From Oryzisolibacter propanilivorax (GTDB lineage: Bacteria > Pseudomonadota > Gammaproteobacteria > Burkholderiales > Burkholderiaceae_C), in NCBI RefSeq assembly GCF_900103645.1, contig NZ_FNHP01000001.1:124001-188000 (forward strand): a DNA stretch of 64,000 bases. The letters are read 5' to 3'. The notes below the pieces were generated by a model. The model worked only from the letters and a program-made list of their open reading frames with translations, had not been told where the DNA came from and did not search any database. Below are positions 1 through 9,089 of the stretch, piece by piece (position 1 is the stretch's first letter; every line of letters begins with the position of its first letter). The translations under genes were made by a program, and so were the position numbers.

Positions 1-2
1 GC

Positions 3-890
3 CACGGCGCGTTGCTCAGCGGCAGCAGGATGATCTGGCTGCCCCGGTTTGACGCGCGCGTGGTGCTGGAGCAGCTGCCGCGCGCCACGGTGTTCATGGG
101 CGTGCCGACGCTGTACGTGCGCCTGCTGGCGGAGCCCGGCCTGACGCGCGAGGCGGCGCGGCACATGCGGCTGTTCATCTCCGGCTCGGCGCCACTGCTG
201 ATCGAGACGTTCCGCCGATGGCAGGAGCGCACCGGCTACACCATCCTGGAGCGCTACGGCATGAGCGAGACCGCCATGCTGACCTCCAACCCCTATGCGC
301 CCGATGCACGCCACGGCGGACTGGCCGAGCGGCGCGGCGGCACCGTCGGCTTTCCCCTGCCGGGCGTGGGCCTGCGGGTGGTGGACGATGCCGGCCAGCC
401 GCTGGCGGCAGGCGAGGTCGGGCATATCCAGGTGTGCGGGCCGAACGTGTTCGCCGGCTATTGGCGCATGCCCGAGAAGACCGCCGAGGAGTTCACCGCC
501 GATGGCTGGTTCCGCACCGGCGACGTCGGGCTGCAGGACGCCGAGGGCTACGTGACGATCGTGGGGCGCAACAAGGACCTGATCATCAGCGGCGGCTACA
601 ACGTCTACCCGGCTGAGGTGGAGGGCGCGCTGAACGAGTTGGCCGGTGTGCAGGAAAGCGCCGTGGTCGGCGTGCCGCACCCGGACTTTGGCGAGGTCGG
701 GGTGGCGCTGGTCGTGCCACGCCCCGGTGCGCAGCCCGATCCACGGGCAATGCTGGAGGAACTGCGCACGCGGCTGGCGAACTACAAGCTGCCCAAGCGC
801 TGCGTCGTCGTGCCGCAGCTGCCGCGCAATGCCATGGGCAAGGTGCAGAAGAACCTGCTGCGCGAGGAGTACCGGCAGTCATTTGCCTGA
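3..890 (+). CDS. matB: Malonyl-CoA synthetase (MatB-like), C-terminal part
   Basis: The gene begins before the window; the open frame runs in from base 3, so only the last 295 residues are seen. It belongs to the acyl-adenylate-forming family, which activates an acid with ATP and joins it to CoA; the best match in overall wording is malonate-CoA ligase. Visible core motifs in order are ERYGMSET (ATP/acyl binding), GWFRTGDVG (ribose-binding Asp), GRNKDLIISGGYNVYP (hinge) and a C-terminal GKVQKN with the expected catalytic Lys. The substrate is inferred from resemblance, since the N-terminal pocket is missing; another short-chain acyl-CoA ligase is possible. It ends in a strong bidirectional terminator. 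Confidence 0.8.
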   Translation, partial: HGALLSGSRMIWLPRFDARVVLEQLPRATVFMGVPTLYVRLLAEPGLTREAARHMRLFISGSAPLLIETFRRWQERTGYTILERYGMSETAMLTSNPYAPDARHGGLAERRGGTVGFPLPGVGLRVVDDAGQPLAAGEVGHIQVCGPNVFAGYWRMPEKTAEEFTADGWFRTGDVGLQDAEGYVTIVGRNKDLIISGGYNVYPAEVEGALNELAGVQESAVVGVPHPDFGEVGVALVVPRPGAQPDPRAMLEELRTRLANYKLPKRCVVVPQLPRNAMGKVQKNLLREEYRQSFA

Positions 891-921
891 ACCGGCGGCG
901 CTGCCGGCCGCCAGAGAAGTA

Positions 922-951
922 AAAAGCCGCGGACGGAGTGCCGCGGCTTTT
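922..951. terminator. Bidirectional intrinsic terminator
   Basis: An 11-bp perfect stem (AAAAGCCGCGG / CCGCGGCTTTT) with an 8-base loop and A/T tracts at both ends. It lies between the convergent matB-like gene and uspA and could stop transcription from both sides. Confidence 0.85.
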
Positions 952-958
952 TCCAGTT

Positions 959-1006
959 GCTATATTTTTACTAGCTAAAGGACCTTGATATATATGGGCC
1001 AGGGCA
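959..1006 (-). repeat. Dispersed two-hairpin repeat, copy 1
   Basis: Reverse-oriented and diverged copy of the family described in the findings. Read on the minus strand it has the GGCCC...AAGG half-stem followed by AGCTA...TATAGC. It sits between the convergent matB-like gene and uspA. Confidence 0.6.
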
Positions 1007-1018
1007 GGTTTTTATTCG

Positions 1019-1462
1019 TCAACGCAGCACCAGCACCGGAATGTGCGAGTGCGTCAGCACATGCTGCGTCTCGCTGCCCAGCAGCATGCGCTTGATGCCC
1101 TTGCGGCCGTGCGAGGCCATCACGATCAGGTCGCATTGGTGCTTCTTGGCGGCCTCGATGATGGCTTCGGCGATCAGGTCGGACTTGACGATCAGCGCCA
1201 TCACGCTCAGCCCTTCGCTGAGGCCACGCGCCTTGACGCCTTCCACCAGGGTTTGGGCTTCCTTGTTCCAGTGTTCCTCCACGCGCTTGATCTCGGACGG
1301 CTCGATGACGCTGCCGCCATCGAAGTAGCTGCGGGGATAGTGCGGCACCACTTTCAGCGCGATCACCGCGCTGCGCGCCAGCCGCGCCAGCTCCAGGCCG
1401 CTTTGCACGGCCTTCTCGGACAGCTCCGACCCGTCAGTAGCGATCAAAATGCGTTGGTACAT
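1019..1462 (-). CDS. uspA: Universal stress protein, UspA family
   Basis: Single-domain cytoplasmic USP of 147 residues, the usual length. It starts with the typical MYQRILIATDGSELSEKA strand-helix and ends with the ATP-binding signature ASHGRKGIKRMLLGS followed by HIPVLVLR, so it should be a nucleotide-binding member. Such proteins support survival under stress and low oxygen. It is transcribed away from the cbb3 oxidase locus, and the shared intergenic space holds an FNR-type box that could serve both genes: on the minus strand a TATGCT (1529-1534) lies at about the -10 spacing of a class II site. Family assignment is firm; the regulatory link is inferred. Confidence 0.92.
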   Translation of the reverse strand: MYQRILIATDGSELSEKAVQSGLELARLARSAVIALKVVPHYPRSYFDGGSVIEPSEIKRVEEHWNKEAQTLVEGVKARGLSEGLSVMALIVKSDLIAEAIIEAAKKHQCDLIVMASHGRKGIKRMLLGSETQHVLTHSHIPVLVLR

Positions 1463-1555
1463 GGCGACTCCTCGAAAATTAGGTGACTGAAAGGATTAAA
1501 TCCCAAAACTTGGCCTAAATCAGGGGCCAGCATAGGATTGACCAGCCCTCTGAGC

Positions 1556-1569
1556 TTGATGCTAGTCAA
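1556..1569. promoter_or_regulatory. FNR/Anr-type box, class II, between uspA and ccoI
   Basis: TTGATGCTAGTCAA matches the FNR consensus TTGAT-N4-ATCAA at 9 of 10 fixed bases. Its centre (1562.5) is 41.5 bases before a start point predicted at about 1604, and a -10 hexamer TAATCT (1592-1597) fits exactly at -12 to -7. A second, less exact -10 faces uspA on the other strand. The oxygen-responsive role is inferred from the site and from known FNR control of cbb3 genes. Confidence 0.75.
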
Positions 1570-1652
1570 TGAATGCGTTGTCCGGGAAGGTTAATCTTTG
1601 CCTCATGTCAATTTCATCGTCCGGTCACGCCGCCGCTACCGGAGCCTCTGCC

Positions 1653-4025
1653 GTGCCTGAAAGCCCGCTGCCCACGGGCGTGGCGCTGCTGGACGACCCA
1701 CAGGAATGGTCCGCCTTCGGCCGCCCGCATGGCGTGCCCGCGGGTGCGCCCGTGGATGCGCTGGCGCCCGAGGATACCGCCTGGGAGTCGCATGTTGTGC
1801 TGGGCGGCATGCACTGCGCCGCCTGTGCACTGACCATCGAGGAGGCGTTGCGCCAGGTGCCGGGCGTGCGCGAGGCGGATGTCAGCTCCGCCACCTGCCG
1901 CGCGCGCGTGGTCTGGCACCCGGGGCAAGTGCGTCCGTCGGGCTGGATGGAGGCGGTGCGCCGGGCCGGCTACCAGGCGCTGCCGGCCCTGGACGCCTTC
2001 GCGCGCGAGCACCGCCAGCGCGAGAGCCGGCGCGCGCTGTGGCGCTGGCTGGTGGCCGGCTTTTGCATGATGCAGGTCATGATGTACGCCTGGCCCGCCT
2101 ACCAGGCCATGCCGGGCGATCTGAGCATGGAGATGGAGCAGCTGCTGCGCTGGGCCTCGTGGGTGCTGAGCGTGCCGGTGGTGCTGTTTTCCTGCGGGCC
2201 GTTCTTTTCCAGCGCGCTGCGCGACATCCGCCAGCGGCGCATCAGCATGGACCTGCCGGTGGCCGCCGGCATGCTCATCACCTTCGTGGTCAGCATGGCC
2301 GGCACGTTCGACCCGACCGGGCCGTTCGGGCACGAGGTCTATTACGACTCGCTGACCATGTTCGTGTTCTTCCTGCTCACCGGCCGCTGGCTGGAGCTGC
2401 GCCTGCGCGACCGCACTGCCGGCGCGCTGGAGGCGGTCATGAACCGCCTGCCCGACAGCGTCGAGCGGCGCGGCGCGGACGGCGGCTTTACCCGCGTGGC
2501 CACGCGCCGCCTGCGCGTGGGCGACGTGGTGCGTGTGCTGCCGGGCGAGGCCTTCCCGGCCGACGGGTGCATCCTGTCGGGCCATACCCAGGCCGACGAG
2601 GCGCTGCTGACCGGCGAATCCACGGCCGTGGACAAACCCCCGGGTAGTGGCGTGACCGCCGGCAGCTACAACCTGCGTGCCCCGGTCGAGATGCAGGTAC
2701 AGGCTCTTGGAGATGGCACGCGTTTCGGCCAGATCGTGGCGCTGATGGAAAGCGCGTCGCTACAGAAACCCCGGCTGGCGCAGCTGGCCGACCGCATCGC
2801 CCGGCCATTCCTGGTGGGCGTGCTGCTGGCGGCAGCGCTGGCAGCGGCCTGGTGGTGGCCCACCGACCCGAGCCACGCGCTGATGGTGGCGGTGGCGGTG
2901 CTGGTGGTGACCTGCCCGTGCGCGCTGTCGCTGGCCACGCCGGTGGCCATGCTGACCGCCGCCGGCACGCTGGCGCGCCGCGGCGTGCTGGTGCGCAACC
3001 TGCAGGCGCTGGAAGCGCTGGCCGGCGTGGACCGCGTGGTGTTCGACAAGACCGGCACCCTCACGCGCGACGGACTGGGGCTGCGCGAGGTACGGGTTAC
3101 CGAGCACGCGGGCCTGGGCCGTGCATCCGTCCTGGGCCTGGCCGTGCTGCTGGCGCGCCAGTCGCTGCACCCGGTATCGCGTGCCATCGCGACAGCGGCG
3201 TCGGCCGGCTGGCAGCTGCCTGCCGGCTGGCAGCTGCTGCAGGTGCGGGAGATCAGCGGCGCGGGCCTGGTGGCAGAGCTGCACCGGGCAGGGCAGGGCG
3301 CCGCCGTGCTGCGGCTGGGGTCGGCAGCGCATGCCGGGGTATCTGCCGATGTGCAGCAGGGCCAGCAGGCGATGCTGTCGCTGGAGTGCGGCGACCAGGT
3401 GGCCGAACTGGCGCGCTTCACCCTCGCCGAGGAGCTGCGCCCTGAAGCCGTGGCAGTGGTGCGTGGCCTGCAGCAGGCAGGCATCGCCGTGCATCTGCTG
3501 TCGGGTGACCATGACGCTGCGGTGCAGCGCATTGCGCGCGGCGCCGGTATCGACGACGCGGTGGGCAATTGCACCCCGCAGGACAAGCTGGAACGCTTGC
3601 AGGAACTGCAAGCGGCCGGCCACAAGGTGGCCATGGTCGGGGACGGCCTGAACGATGGACCGGTGCTGGCCGGCGCGCATGTGTCTTTTGCGTTCGGGCG
3701 GGCCGTGCCCTTGGCGCAATCGCGTTCGGACTTTGTCGTCATGGGCGACAATCTCGCCCTTGTCGCGCAGGCCCTGCAGCTGTCGCGCCACACGTTGCGC
3801 ATCGTGCGGCAAAACCTGTGGTGGGCTGCCGGCTACAACGCCTTGGGCGTGCCGCTGGCGATTGCCGGTTACATGCCGCCCTGGCTGGCCGGGTTGGGCA
3901 TGGCGCTCAGCTCTCTGCTGGTGGTGGCCAATGCCGCGCGCCTGACCCGTGATCCGGGAGGCGCGCAGGCGCCATCTTCGGGCTCTGCGCCGCTGGCAGC
4001 GCCCAAGCCGCTGGAGGCGGCCTGA
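1653..4025 (+). CDS. ccoI: Copper-translocating P1B-type ATPase for cbb3 oxidase (CcoI/FixI)
   Basis: Inner-membrane P-type ATPase that supplies copper handling needed to build cbb3 oxidase. Using GTG 1653 gives 790 residues. Visible in order: an N-terminal heavy-metal domain with GGMHCAAC, membrane helices, the TGES actuator loop, the transmembrane CPC (TCPCALSLATP), the phosphorylated Asp in DKTGT (near residue 465) and GDGLNDGP. ATG codons at 1569 and 1605 are in frame, but an FNR box and -10 place the transcript start near 1604; GTG 1653 has GGAG eight bases upstream and lies inside that transcript. ATG 1605 as a leaderless start cannot be excluded. ccoS follows after one base. Confidence 0.9.
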   Translation: MPESPLPTGVALLDDPQEWSAFGRPHGVPAGAPVDALAPEDTAWESHVVLGGMHCAACALTIEEALRQVPGVREADVSSATCRARVVWHPGQVRPSGWMEAVRRAGYQALPALDAFAREHRQRESRRALWRWLVAGFCMMQVMMYAWPAYQAMPGDLSMEMEQLLRWASWVLSVPVVLFSCGPFFSSALRDIRQRRISMDLPVAAGMLITFVVSMAGTFDPTGPFGHEVYYDSLTMFVFFLLTGRWLELRLRDRTAGALEAVMNRLPDSVERRGADGGFTRVATRRLRVGDVVRVLPGEAFPADGCILSGHTQADEALLTGESTAVDKPPGSGVTAGSYNLRAPVEMQVQALGDGTRFGQIVALMESASLQKPRLAQLADRIARPFLVGVLLAAALAAAWWWPTDPSHALMVAVAVLVVTCPCALSLATPVAMLTAAGTLARRGVLVRNLQALEALAGVDRVVFDKTGTLTRDGLGLREVRVTEHAGLGRASVLGLAVLLARQSLHPVSRAIATAASAGWQLPAGWQLLQVREISGAGLVAELHRAGQGAAVLRLGSAAHAGVSADVQQGQQAMLSLECGDQVAELARFTLAEELRPEAVAVVRGLQQAGIAVHLLSGDHDAAVQRIARGAGIDDAVGNCTPQDKLERLQELQAAGHKVAMVGDGLNDGPVLAGAHVSFAFGRAVPLAQSRSDFVVMGDNLALVAQALQLSRHTLRIVRQNLWWAAGYNALGVPLAIAGYMPPWLAGLGMALSSLLVVANAARLTRDPGGAQAPSSGSAPLAAPKPLEAA

Positions 4026-4026
4026 C

Positions 4027-4164
4027 GTGGACATTCTTTACCTGCTGATTCCACTATCCGTGGTGCTGGTGCTGCTGGTGCTGGCGGGCCTGTGGTGGGC
4101 CATTTTCCGCGGGCAGTTCGAGAACGTGGACCAAGAAGGGGAGCGCATTTTGCGAGACGGTTGA
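4027..4164 (+). CDS. ccoS: cbb3 oxidase maturation protein CcoS
   Basis: Small 45-residue membrane protein starting at GTG 4027, one base after the ccoI stop, with GGAGG overlapping the end of ccoI. It has the family pattern: one N-terminal helix (ILYLLIPLSVVLVLLVLAGL), then WWAIFRGQFENVDQEGERIL with the conserved aromatic and FEN-D-EG residues. CcoS is needed to insert the cofactors of the CcoN subunit. Its stop codon lies within the FNR-type box that precedes ccoN, so the ccoIS unit and the ccoNOQP promoter overlap. Confidence 0.9.
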   Translation: MDILYLLIPLSVVLVLLVLAGLWWAIFRGQFENVDQEGERILRDG

Positions 4165-4174
4165 CCTGAGTCAA
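4161..4174. promoter_or_regulatory. FNR-type box upstream of ccoN
   Basis: TTGACCTGAGTCAA is a perfect TTGAC-N4-GTCAA palindrome, a variant of the FNR box. The centre (4167.5) predicts a class II start near 4209, with an AT-rich GATAAAAAT stretch at the -10 position and 22 bases of leader before ATG 4231. It fits low-oxygen induction of the oxidase operon. Confidence 0.75.
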
Positions 4175-4230
4175 TTTCCGTAAGTTGCGTATGGATAAAA
4201 ATTTTTCAGTGTATTTATAAGAGGTGCCCG

Positions 4231-5670
4231 ATGGAATCTGCACAAACAAAAATAGCGCACTACCACGATACCGTCGTGCGCCAGTTCACGATCATGTCGG
4301 TCGTGTGGGGGGTGGTCGGCATGCTGGTCGGGGTGTTCATCGCCGCCCAGCTGACCTGGCCTGAACTGAACTTCGGCATTCCATGGCTGAGCTACGGGCG
4401 CCTGCGTCCGCTGCACACCAATGCAGTGATCTTCGCCTTTGGCGGCTGCGGCCTGTTCGCCACCAGCTACTGGGTGGTGCAGCGCACCTGCCAGACCAAG
4501 CTGTTCCTGCCCAAGCTGGCGGCCTTCACCTTCTGGGGCTGGCAGGCGGTGATCGTCGCCGCCGCCATCAGCCTGCCGCTGGGCTACACCTCGGGCAAGG
4601 AATACGCCGAGCTGGAGTGGCCCATCGACATCCTGATCGCCGCCGTGTGGGTCAGCTATGCCATCGTGTTCTTCGGCACCGTCGGCACGCGCAGGGTCAA
4701 GCACATCTACGTGGCCAACTGGTTCTTCGGCGCCTTCATCCTGGCCGTGGCGCTGCTGCACATCGTCAACAGCGCGGCCATCCCGGCCGGCTTCATGAAG
4801 AGCTACTCGGCCTATGCCGGCGTGCAGGACGCCATGGTGCAGTGGTGGTACGGTCACAACGCCGTGGGCTTCTACCTGACTACCGGCTTCCTGGGAATGA
4901 TGTACTACTTCATCCCGAAGCAGGCCGGCCGTCCGGTGTACAGCTACCGCCTGTCCATCGTGCACTTCTGGGCGCTGATCTTCACATACATGTGGGCCGG
5001 CCCGCACCACCTTCACTACACCGCGCTGCCCGACTGGACGCAGTCCGTGGGCATGGTGTTCTCGCTAATCCTGCTGGCACCCAGCTGGGGCGGGATGATC
5101 AACGGCATCATGACCCTGTCGGGTGCCTGGCACAAGCTGCGCGACGACCCGATCCTGCGCTTCCTGATCGTGTCGCTGTCGTTCTACGGCATGTCCACGT
5201 TCGAGGGCCCGATGATGTCCATCAAGACCGTCAACGCCCTTTCCCACTACACCGACTGGACGGTGGGCCACGTGCACGCCGGTGCGCTGGGCTGGGTGGG
5301 CCTGATCACCATGGGTTCGCTCTACTACCTGGTGCCGCGCCTGTTCGGCAAGGAAAAGATGCACTCCATCAAGGCGATCGAGCTGCACTTCTGGCTGGCC
5401 ACCATCGGCATCGTGCTGTACATCGCCGCCATGTGGATCGCCGGCGTGATGCAGGGCCTGATGTGGCGCGCCATCAACCCCGACGGCACGCTGACCTACA
5501 CCTTCGTCGAGAGCGTGAAGGCCACCTATCCGTTCTACGCCATCCGCTTCGCCGGCGGCGTGCTGTACCTGACCGGCATGTGCATCATGGCCTGGAACGT
5601 CTGGGTCACCGCGATCTCCGGCCGCTCCGTCAAGCTGCCCATCCCCGCAGTCAACGCTGCGCACGCCTGA
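4231..5670 (+). CDS. ccoN: cbb3-type cytochrome c oxidase subunit I
   Basis: Catalytic heme-copper subunit of the high-affinity terminal oxidase; it reduces O2 at the b3-CuB site in the cytoplasmic membrane. The 479-residue product has about twelve membrane helices and the histidine-rich segments of the family: [40 protein letters not shown] (CuB ligands) and the heme-ligand region [13 protein letters not shown]. Length is normal for a proteobacterial CcoN. It follows an FNR-type box and an AGAGG site, and starts the ccoNOQP operon. Confidence 0.97.
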   Translation: MESAQTKIAHYHDTVVRQFTIMSVVWGVVGMLVGVFIAAQLTWPELNFGIPWLSYGRLRPLHTNAVIFAFGGCGLFATSYWVVQRTCQTKLFLPKLAAFTFWGWQAVIVAAAISLPLGYTSGKEYAELEWPIDILIAAVWVSYAIVFFGTVGTRRVKHIYVANWFFGAFILAVALLHIVNSAAIPAGFMKSYSAYAGVQDAMVQWWYGHNAVGFYLTTGFLGMMYYFIPKQAGRPVYSYRLSIVHFWALIFTYMWAGPHHLHYTALPDWTQSVGMVFSLILLAPSWGGMINGIMTLSGAWHKLRDDPILRFLIVSLSFYGMSTFEGPMMSIKTVNALSHYTDWTVGHVHAGALGWVGLITMGSLYYLVPRLFGKEKMHSIKAIELHFWLATIGIVLYIAAMWIAGVMQGLMWRAINPDGTLTYTFVESVKATYPFYAIRFAGGVLYLTGMCIMAWNVWVTAISGRSVKLPIPAVNAAHA

Positions 5671-5693
5671 GCATCTGAAGGACCCAGACAACC

Positions 5694-6326
5694 ATGTCCA
5701 ATGCCAACCACAACTCCTCGGGCGGCTTCACGCACGAGAAGGTCGAGACCAACAACTTCCTGATGATCGTGCTGATCCTGCTGGTCGTCGCCATCGGCGG
5801 CCTGGTGGAGATCGTGCCGCTGTTCTTCCAGAAGTCGACCACCGAGGCCGTGCAGGGCGTCAAGCCCTACACCGCGCTGCAACTTGCCGGGCGCGACATC
5901 TACGTGCGCGAGGGCTGCTACAACTGCCACTCGCAGATGATCCGTCCGTTCCGCGCCGAGACGCTGCGCTACGGCCACTACTCGGTGGCCGGTGAGTTCG
6001 TCTACGACCACCCGTTCCAGTGGGGCTCCAAGCGCACCGGCCCGGACCTGCACCGCGTGGGCGGCAAGTACAGCGACGAGTGGCACCGCATCCACCTGAA
6101 CAACCCGCGCGACGTGGTGCCCGAGTCCAACATGCCAGCCTATTCCTGGCTGGACAAGAACCTGGTGGACGCCGAGGCCATGCCGCGCCACATGAAGGCG
6201 CTGCGCACCGTGGGCGTGCCCTACACCGACGAGGAGATCGCCGGGGCGGCCGAGGCCGTCAAGGGCAAGACCGAAATGGACGCCGTGGTGTCCTACCTGC
6301 AGATCCTGGGCCGCGCCCTGCGCTGA
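5694..6326 (+). CDS. ccoO: cbb3-type cytochrome c oxidase subunit II (mono-heme)
   Basis: Membrane-anchored periplasmic cytochrome c that passes electrons to CcoN. It has an N-terminal helix ([20 protein letters not shown]) and one heme-binding CXXCH in [19 protein letters not shown]. Axial methionine candidates sit in the later [10 protein letters not shown] segment. At 210 residues it is of usual size. It begins 23 bases after ccoN and belongs to the same operon. Confidence 0.97.
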   Translation: MSNANHNSSGGFTHEKVETNNFLMIVLILLVVAIGGLVEIVPLFFQKSTTEAVQGVKPYTALQLAGRDIYVREGCYNCHSQMIRPFRAETLRYGHYSVAGEFVYDHPFQWGSKRTGPDLHRVGGKYSDEWHRIHLNNPRDVVPESNMPAYSWLDKNLVDAEAMPRHMKALRTVGVPYTDEEIAGAAEAVKGKTEMDAVVSYLQILGRALR

Positions 6327-6353
6327 TCAACCCCACATCGGAGAGAAGCCGTC

Positions 6354-6491
6354 ATGGACATCACCACCATGCGCATCGTCGCCACGCTGGCATCGCTGGC
6401 GTGCTTCCTGGGCATCTGGTTCTGGGCCTGGCGGCGCAGCAACCAGAGCCGCTTCGACGAGGCGGCGCAGCTGCCCTTCGCCGAGGACTGA
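6354..6491 (+). CDS. ccoQ: cbb3-type oxidase small subunit CcoQ
   Basis: A 45-residue single-helix protein between ccoO and ccoP, starting at ATG 6354 with GGAGAG ten bases upstream. It reads MDITTMRIVATLASLACFLG, continues IWFWAWRRSNQSRFDEAAQL and ends PFAED. The helix followed by WxWRRS and an acidic tail is typical of CcoQ/FixQ, which stabilises the oxidase complex. Position in the operon makes the call secure despite the short length. Confidence 0.93.
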   Translation: MDITTMRIVATLASLACFLGIWFWAWRRSNQSRFDEAAQLPFAED

Positions 6492-6526
6492 GGGCCTCGG
6501 AAACACAACAAGAGAGTTAATCAACC

Positions 6527-7441
6527 ATGAGCGATTTCACCAGTAACTTCTGGTCGGTCTATGTCGCCGGCATCACCATCGCCGGCATCGTCGGCTGTGC
6601 CCTGCTGCTGTGGCTCACCTCGCGCAAGAAGATCGAGTCGGCGGCCGACAACACCACCGGCCACGTCTGGGACGAGGACCTGACCGAGATGAACAACCCC
6701 ATGCCACGCTGGTGGATGTGGCTGTTCGTCATCACCCTGGTCTTCGGCGCCGGCTACTTGATCGCCTATCCTGGCCTGGGTACCTACAAGGGCCAGCTGG
6801 GATGGTCCACGGCCAACGAGTACAGCAAGGAAATCAGCAAGGCGCAGGCCGAGCTGGAGCCCATCTACGCGCGCTTCGCCAGCATGAAGACCGAGGAGCT
6901 GGCCGGCGACCCCGCGGCGATCGCCATCGGTGACCGGCTGTTCATGAACAACTGCGCGCAGTGCCATGGCTCGGACGCGCGCGGCAGCAAGGGCTTCCCG
7001 AACCTGACCGACGGCGACTGGCTGCACGGCGGCACGCCGGAGAACATCCACACCACCATCGTGAACGGCCGCGTGGGCATCATGCCGCCGATGGCCGCTG
7101 CCGTGGGCTCGTCCGAGGACGTGCGCAACGTGGCGCACTACGTGCTGAGTCTGTCGGGCAGCCCGCATGACTCGCTGAAGGCGTCGCTGGGCAAGGCCAA
7201 GTTCACCGCCTGCGCGGCCTGCCACGGCATGGACGGCAAGGGCAACCCGGCGCTGGGTGCTCCCAACCTGACCGACGACACCTGGCTGCACGGCTGGGGC
7301 GAGGCGGCCATCGTGAACATCATCAACAACGGCAAGACCAACGAAATGCCGGCGCAGAAGGACAAGCTGACCGATGCGCAGATCAACGTGCTGACCGCGT
7401 ACGTCTGGGGCTTGTCCAACAAGTCCGGCATCGCCCGCTGA
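6527..7441 (+). CDS. ccoP: cbb3-type cytochrome c oxidase subunit III (di-heme)
   Basis: Di-heme cytochrome c that receives electrons for the oxidase. The 304-residue product has two N-terminal membrane helices (FWSVYVAGITIAGIVG and WWMWLFVITLVFGAGYL) and two tandem cytochrome c domains with CAQCH and CAACH heme motifs. The second domain is followed by TNEMPAQKDKL, holding a likely axial Met. Normal family length. It ends the ccoNOQP unit and is followed by an intrinsic terminator. Confidence 0.97.
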   Translation: MSDFTSNFWSVYVAGITIAGIVGCALLLWLTSRKKIESAADNTTGHVWDEDLTEMNNPMPRWWMWLFVITLVFGAGYLIAYPGLGTYKGQLGWSTANEYSKEISKAQAELEPIYARFASMKTEELAGDPAAIAIGDRLFMNNCAQCHGSDARGSKGFPNLTDGDWLHGGTPENIHTTIVNGRVGIMPPMAAAVGSSEDVRNVAHYVLSLSGSPHDSLKASLGKAKFTACAACHGMDGKGNPALGAPNLTDDTWLHGWGEAAIVNIINNGKTNEMPAQKDKLTDAQINVLTAYVWGLSNKSGIAR

Positions 7442-7453
7442 CAGTCCGCTGTG

Positions 7454-7501
7454 CGGCCGGCGGCCCCGCGCCATGTGCGTGGGGCTGACGGCCGTTTTTT
7501 T
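7454..7501 (+). terminator. Intrinsic terminator after ccoP
   Basis: Nested stem: CGGCC/GGCCG outside and GCCCCGCGC/GCGTGGGGC inside (one G-T pair), loop CATGT, then a run of seven T. It separates ccoNOQP from ccoGH, so readthrough or a separate promoter is needed for ccoG. Confidence 0.8.
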
Positions 7502-7554
7502 GTTTCCGCAGGTGTGACCGCCGCTGCCGCACCGCCCTTGGAGAAAATCGTTCC

Positions 7555-9000
7555 ATGAAGCCAGCCGACGGCCAGCCACGCAAGAAGGTCATCCCCATCG
7601 TCCCTGCCGCGCAGGACAGCTCGCAGGGCGAGATGGTCTCGCTGTACGAAGCCCAGAAGAAGATCTACCCGCGCTCCATCAGCGGGCTGTTCGCGCGCTG
7701 GCGCTGGGCCATGGTCTGGCTGACGCAGCTCATCTTCTATGGCCTGCCCTGGCTGCAGTGGGGCGAGCGGCAGATGGTGCTGTTCGACTTGGGGGCGAGG
7801 CGCTTCTACCTGTTCGGCCTGGTGCTGTACCCGCAGGACTTCATCTACCTGACGGGCCTGCTCATCATCTCGGCGCTGTCGCTGTTCCTGTTCACCGCAG
7901 TGGCCGGACGGTTGTGGTGCGGCTTCGCCTGCCCGCAGACCGTCTATACCGAGATGTTCATGTGGATCGAGCACCGGATCGAGGGTGACCGCAGCGCGCG
8001 CATGCGTCTGGACAACGGACCCTGGACGTTCGAGAAGGTCTGGAAGAAGTTTGCCAAGCAGGCCGCGTGGGTGGTGGTGTCGTTCTGGACCGGCTTTACC
8101 TTCGTCGGCTACTTCGTGCCGATCCGCCAGCTGGGCGGCGAGCTGCTCTCGATGCATGGCTCCTGGCAGATGTTCTGGGTGATCTTCTACGGCTTTGCCA
8201 CCTACGGCAACGCCGGCTTCCTGCGCGAACAGGTGTGCAAGTACATGTGCCCGTACGCGCGCTTCCAGAGCGCCATGTTCGACAAGGACACCATGGTCGT
8301 GACCTACGACCCCGAGCGCGGCGAGCCGCGCGGCCCGCGCAACAAGACCATCGACTACAAGGCCAAGGGCCTGGGCGACTGCATCGACTGCACGCTGTGC
8401 GTGCAGGTCTGCCCGACCGGCATCGACATCCGCAACGGCCTGCAGTACGAGTGCATCGGCTGCGGCCTGTGCGTGGACGCGTGCAACACCGTCATGGACA
8501 AGATGAAGTACCCGCGCGGGTTGATCCGGTTTTCCACGCAGAACGGTGTGGCCAACCACTGGACCCAGTCGCAGATGATCCGCCGCGTGTTCCGTCCGCG
8601 CGTGCTGCTGTACAGCGGCGTGCTGATCGGCCTGTGCGTGGCCATGCTGGCCAGCCTGGTGGTGCGCTCGCCGTTCAAGGTGGACGTGGTGCGCGACCGG
8701 GCGGCGCTGTCGCGCATCGTCGCCGGCGGCAAGCTGGAGAACATCTACCGCCTGCAGATCATGAACGCCACCGAACAGGCACAGACCTACACCATTTCCG
8801 CGCGCGGCCTGCAGGGGCTGGAGCTGGCGTCCGAGCCGCAGGTCGAGATCGGCGCCGCCGACTCGCGCTGGGTGTCGGTGCGGCTGCACATTCCTTACGG
8901 CTCGGCGGCACCGGGCTCGCATACGGTGCACTTCGATATCCACGCCGAGACCACGGGCGCCAATGTTTCGGAAAAATCCGTTTTCCTGGTGCCGCGTTGA
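7555..9000 (+). CDS. ccoG: cbb3 oxidase accessory iron-sulfur protein CcoG
   Basis: Membrane ferredoxin-like protein of 481 residues that acts as a Cu2+ reductase in cbb3 assembly. It has several helices in the N-terminal half including WCGFACPQTVYTEMFMWIEH, and two 4Fe-4S clusters from CIDCTLCVQVCPTG and CIGCGLCVDACN around residues 278-310. The C-terminal ~110 residues form an immunoglobulin-like periplasmic domain (IxRLQIMNATEQAQTY region). Length and motif order match RdxA/CcoG. It begins 53 bases after the terminator that follows ccoP. Confidence 0.95.
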   Translation: MKPADGQPRKKVIPIVPAAQDSSQGEMVSLYEAQKKIYPRSISGLFARWRWAMVWLTQLIFYGLPWLQWGERQMVLFDLGARRFYLFGLVLYPQDFIYLTGLLIISALSLFLFTAVAGRLWCGFACPQTVYTEMFMWIEHRIEGDRSARMRLDNGPWTFEKVWKKFAKQAAWVVVSFWTGFTFVGYFVPIRQLGGELLSMHGSWQMFWVIFYGFATYGNAGFLREQVCKYMCPYARFQSAMFDKDTMVVTYDPERGEPRGPRNKTIDYKAKGLGDCIDCTLCVQVCPTGIDIRNGLQYECIGCGLCVDACNTVMDKMKYPRGLIRFSTQNGVANHWTQSQMIRRVFRPRVLLYSGVLIGLCVAMLASLVVRSPFKVDVVRDRAALSRIVAGGKLENIYRLQIMNATEQAQTYTISARGLQGLELASEPQVEIGAADSRWVSVRLHIPYGSAAPGSHTVHFDIHAETTGANVSEKSVFLVPR

Positions 9001-9089
9001 GCGCACCGAGGGTTGAAGGAGTGGGCACGCCATGTGCCTGCGCCTTGACTTGCAGCAGAGGCCCGACCTGGGCCCGGGAGTCCGCATTC

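Noticed and set aside
2760..4034. A 424-codon minus-strand frame opposite ccoI
   Set aside because: Antisense shadow of ccoI with Arg/Gln/His-rich translation.
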